In this document: piece after piece, positions 63,428 to 64,000 of the stretch
Numbering within the stretch: position 1 is the stretch's first letter
How the letters are laid out: every line of letters starts with the position of its first letter
Source: Pseudomonas mendocina
GTDB taxonomy: Bacteria; Pseudomonadota; Gammaproteobacteria; Pseudomonadales; Pseudomonadaceae
Length of the DNA: 64,000 nucleotides
Assembly: GCF_003008615.1 (NCBI RefSeq)
Contig: NZ_CP027657.1
Span: 2,604,001 to 2,668,000, forward strand
Reading direction: 5' to 3'
Position numbers and translations under genes: made by a program
Notes under the pieces: generated by a model
What the model was told of the DNA's origin: nothing
The model's database searches: none
Seen by the model: only the letters and a program-made list of their open reading frames with translations

Positions 63428-64000
63428 TCATTCGAAGTCCTCTGGCGAGCTTCCGCCAGCGCCGGAGAAATTCAGACCGTGTTTGCGCAGCTTGTCGTGC
63501 AGGGTCTTGCGTGGCAGGCCCAATGCTTCGGCCAGGCTGCGCAGTGAGCCATGCGGACGGCTCAATTCACCCGCGATCAGGGCGCGTTCGAAAGCCTCGA
63601 CCTGTTCGCTGAGGCCGCCACTGACTGGCGGCAGGTTGGGCGCGTTGCTGTCCAGTGCCAGCTCCAGACCGAGGGCGAAACGTTCGGCGGCGTTCTGCAG
63701 TTCGCGCACGTTACCGGGCCAGGGATGGCGCAGCAGCAAGGCGCGTTGACCTGGCTGCAGCTCGCGCACGGATAACCCGTGGCGTGTGGCAGCGCTTTCG
63801 CTGAAGTGCTGGAACAGCAGCAGAGCATCTTCGCCGCGCTCGCGCAGTGGCGGGATGCTCAGCGGTGCGACGTTTAGGCGGTAGTAGAGGTCGGCGCGGA
63901 AGCGGCCGGCATCGGCGGCCTGGCGCAGGTCCTCCTTGGTCGCGGCGATGACGCGGATATCCAGGGGAATGAGCTGATTTCCGCCGAGCCGCTCGACCAC
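63428..64000 (-). CDS. dctD: DctD-type sigma-54-dependent response regulator, 3' part only
   Basis: The last 190 codons are present; the gene runs off the right edge. Visible are the second half of the AAA+ domain (R-F-R-A-D-L-Y-Y-R-L-N-V, P-L-R-E-R-G-E-D, H-P-W-P-G-N-V-R-E-L with the sensor II arginine) and a C-terminal Fis-type helix-turn-helix (L-R-S-L-A-E-A-L-G-L-P-R-K-T-L-H-D-K-L-R-K-H-G-L). The receiver domain is outside the window. Position next to dctPQM with a sigma-54 promoter supports DctD. Confidence 0.9.
   Translation of the reverse strand: MVERLGGNQLIPLDIRVIAATKEDLRQAADAGRFRADLYYRLNVAPLSIPPLRERGEDALLLFQHFSESAATRHGLSVRELQPGQRALLLRHPWPGNVRELQNAAERFALGLELALDSNAPNLPPVSGGLSEQVEAFERALIAGELSRPHGSLRSLAEALGLPRKTLHDKLRKHGLNFSGAGGSSPEDFE

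Overview
The window looks like chromosome of a GC-rich Pseudomonas, probably of the P. mendocina/oleovorans/alcaliphila type. I infer this from protein resemblance, from familiar gene sets (lsfA-ssuEADCBF, sbp-cysTW, desA, kdpFABCDE, dctPQM) and from many short dispersed hairpin repeats. No rRNA, tRNA, CRISPR array, transposase or prophage gene was found.

Layout. 1-3.7 kb: the end of a NitT/TauT-type ABC importer, a GMC oxidoreductase and an EamA exporter. 3.7-10 kb: LysR and AraC regulators, two MFS transporters, a methyltransferase and a small zinc-ribbon-like protein. 10-19.5 kb: a first sulfur-scavenging region with a YeeE/YedE-type permease, a secreted rhodanese, an SfnB-like flavin-dependent oxidoreductase coupled to a sulfonate-type binding protein, an OprD-type porin and a complete SsuA/SsuC/SsuB-like ABC importer. 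19.5-22.5 kb: a repeat-rich stretch, then one AT-rich 604-codon gene with a C-terminal HEPN motif (R522-x4-H527), the best candidate for a recently acquired defence gene, then a 687-base non-coding segment with inverted repeats and two DnaA-box matches. 22.5-32.1 kb: chrA and the high-affinity potassium system kdpFABC with its sensor/regulator pair kdpDE.

32.3-41.8 kb: a second sulfur region with lsfA, ssuE, ssuA, ssuD, ssuC, ssuB and ssuF, then sbp, cysT and cysW. The sulfate ATPase gene cysA is absent where it would be expected. lsfA-ssu and sbp share a 13/15-base AT-rich motif upstream, a candidate CysB-type control element.

41.8-50.6 kb, minus strand: a tight signalling operon of a PAS-PAS-GGDEF-EAL protein, a possible 50-codon ORF, a 1383-residue Cache-GAF-multiPAS histidine kinase, a single-domain receiver, and an Hpt-REC-REC-GGDEF protein. 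It reads as a phosphorelay into cyclic-di-GMP. 50.7-54.8 kb: desA, another PAS-GGDEF protein and a second OprD-type porin closely similar to the first. 55-60 kb: small envelope proteins, an L,D-transpeptidase-like protein, an orphan GspE/PilB-type ATPase, an Lrp regulator and a DUF502 membrane protein. 60.1-64 kb: the C4-dicarboxylate TRAP operon dctPQM with a clear sigma-54 promoter, and the end of the dctD-type activator gene running off the window.

Two sulfur-acquisition regions thus flank potassium, chromate and defence genes. Several dispersed repeats sit inside operons (kdpB/kdpC, ssuD/ssuC, sbp/cysT). All assignments come from reading the sequence; no database search was run.
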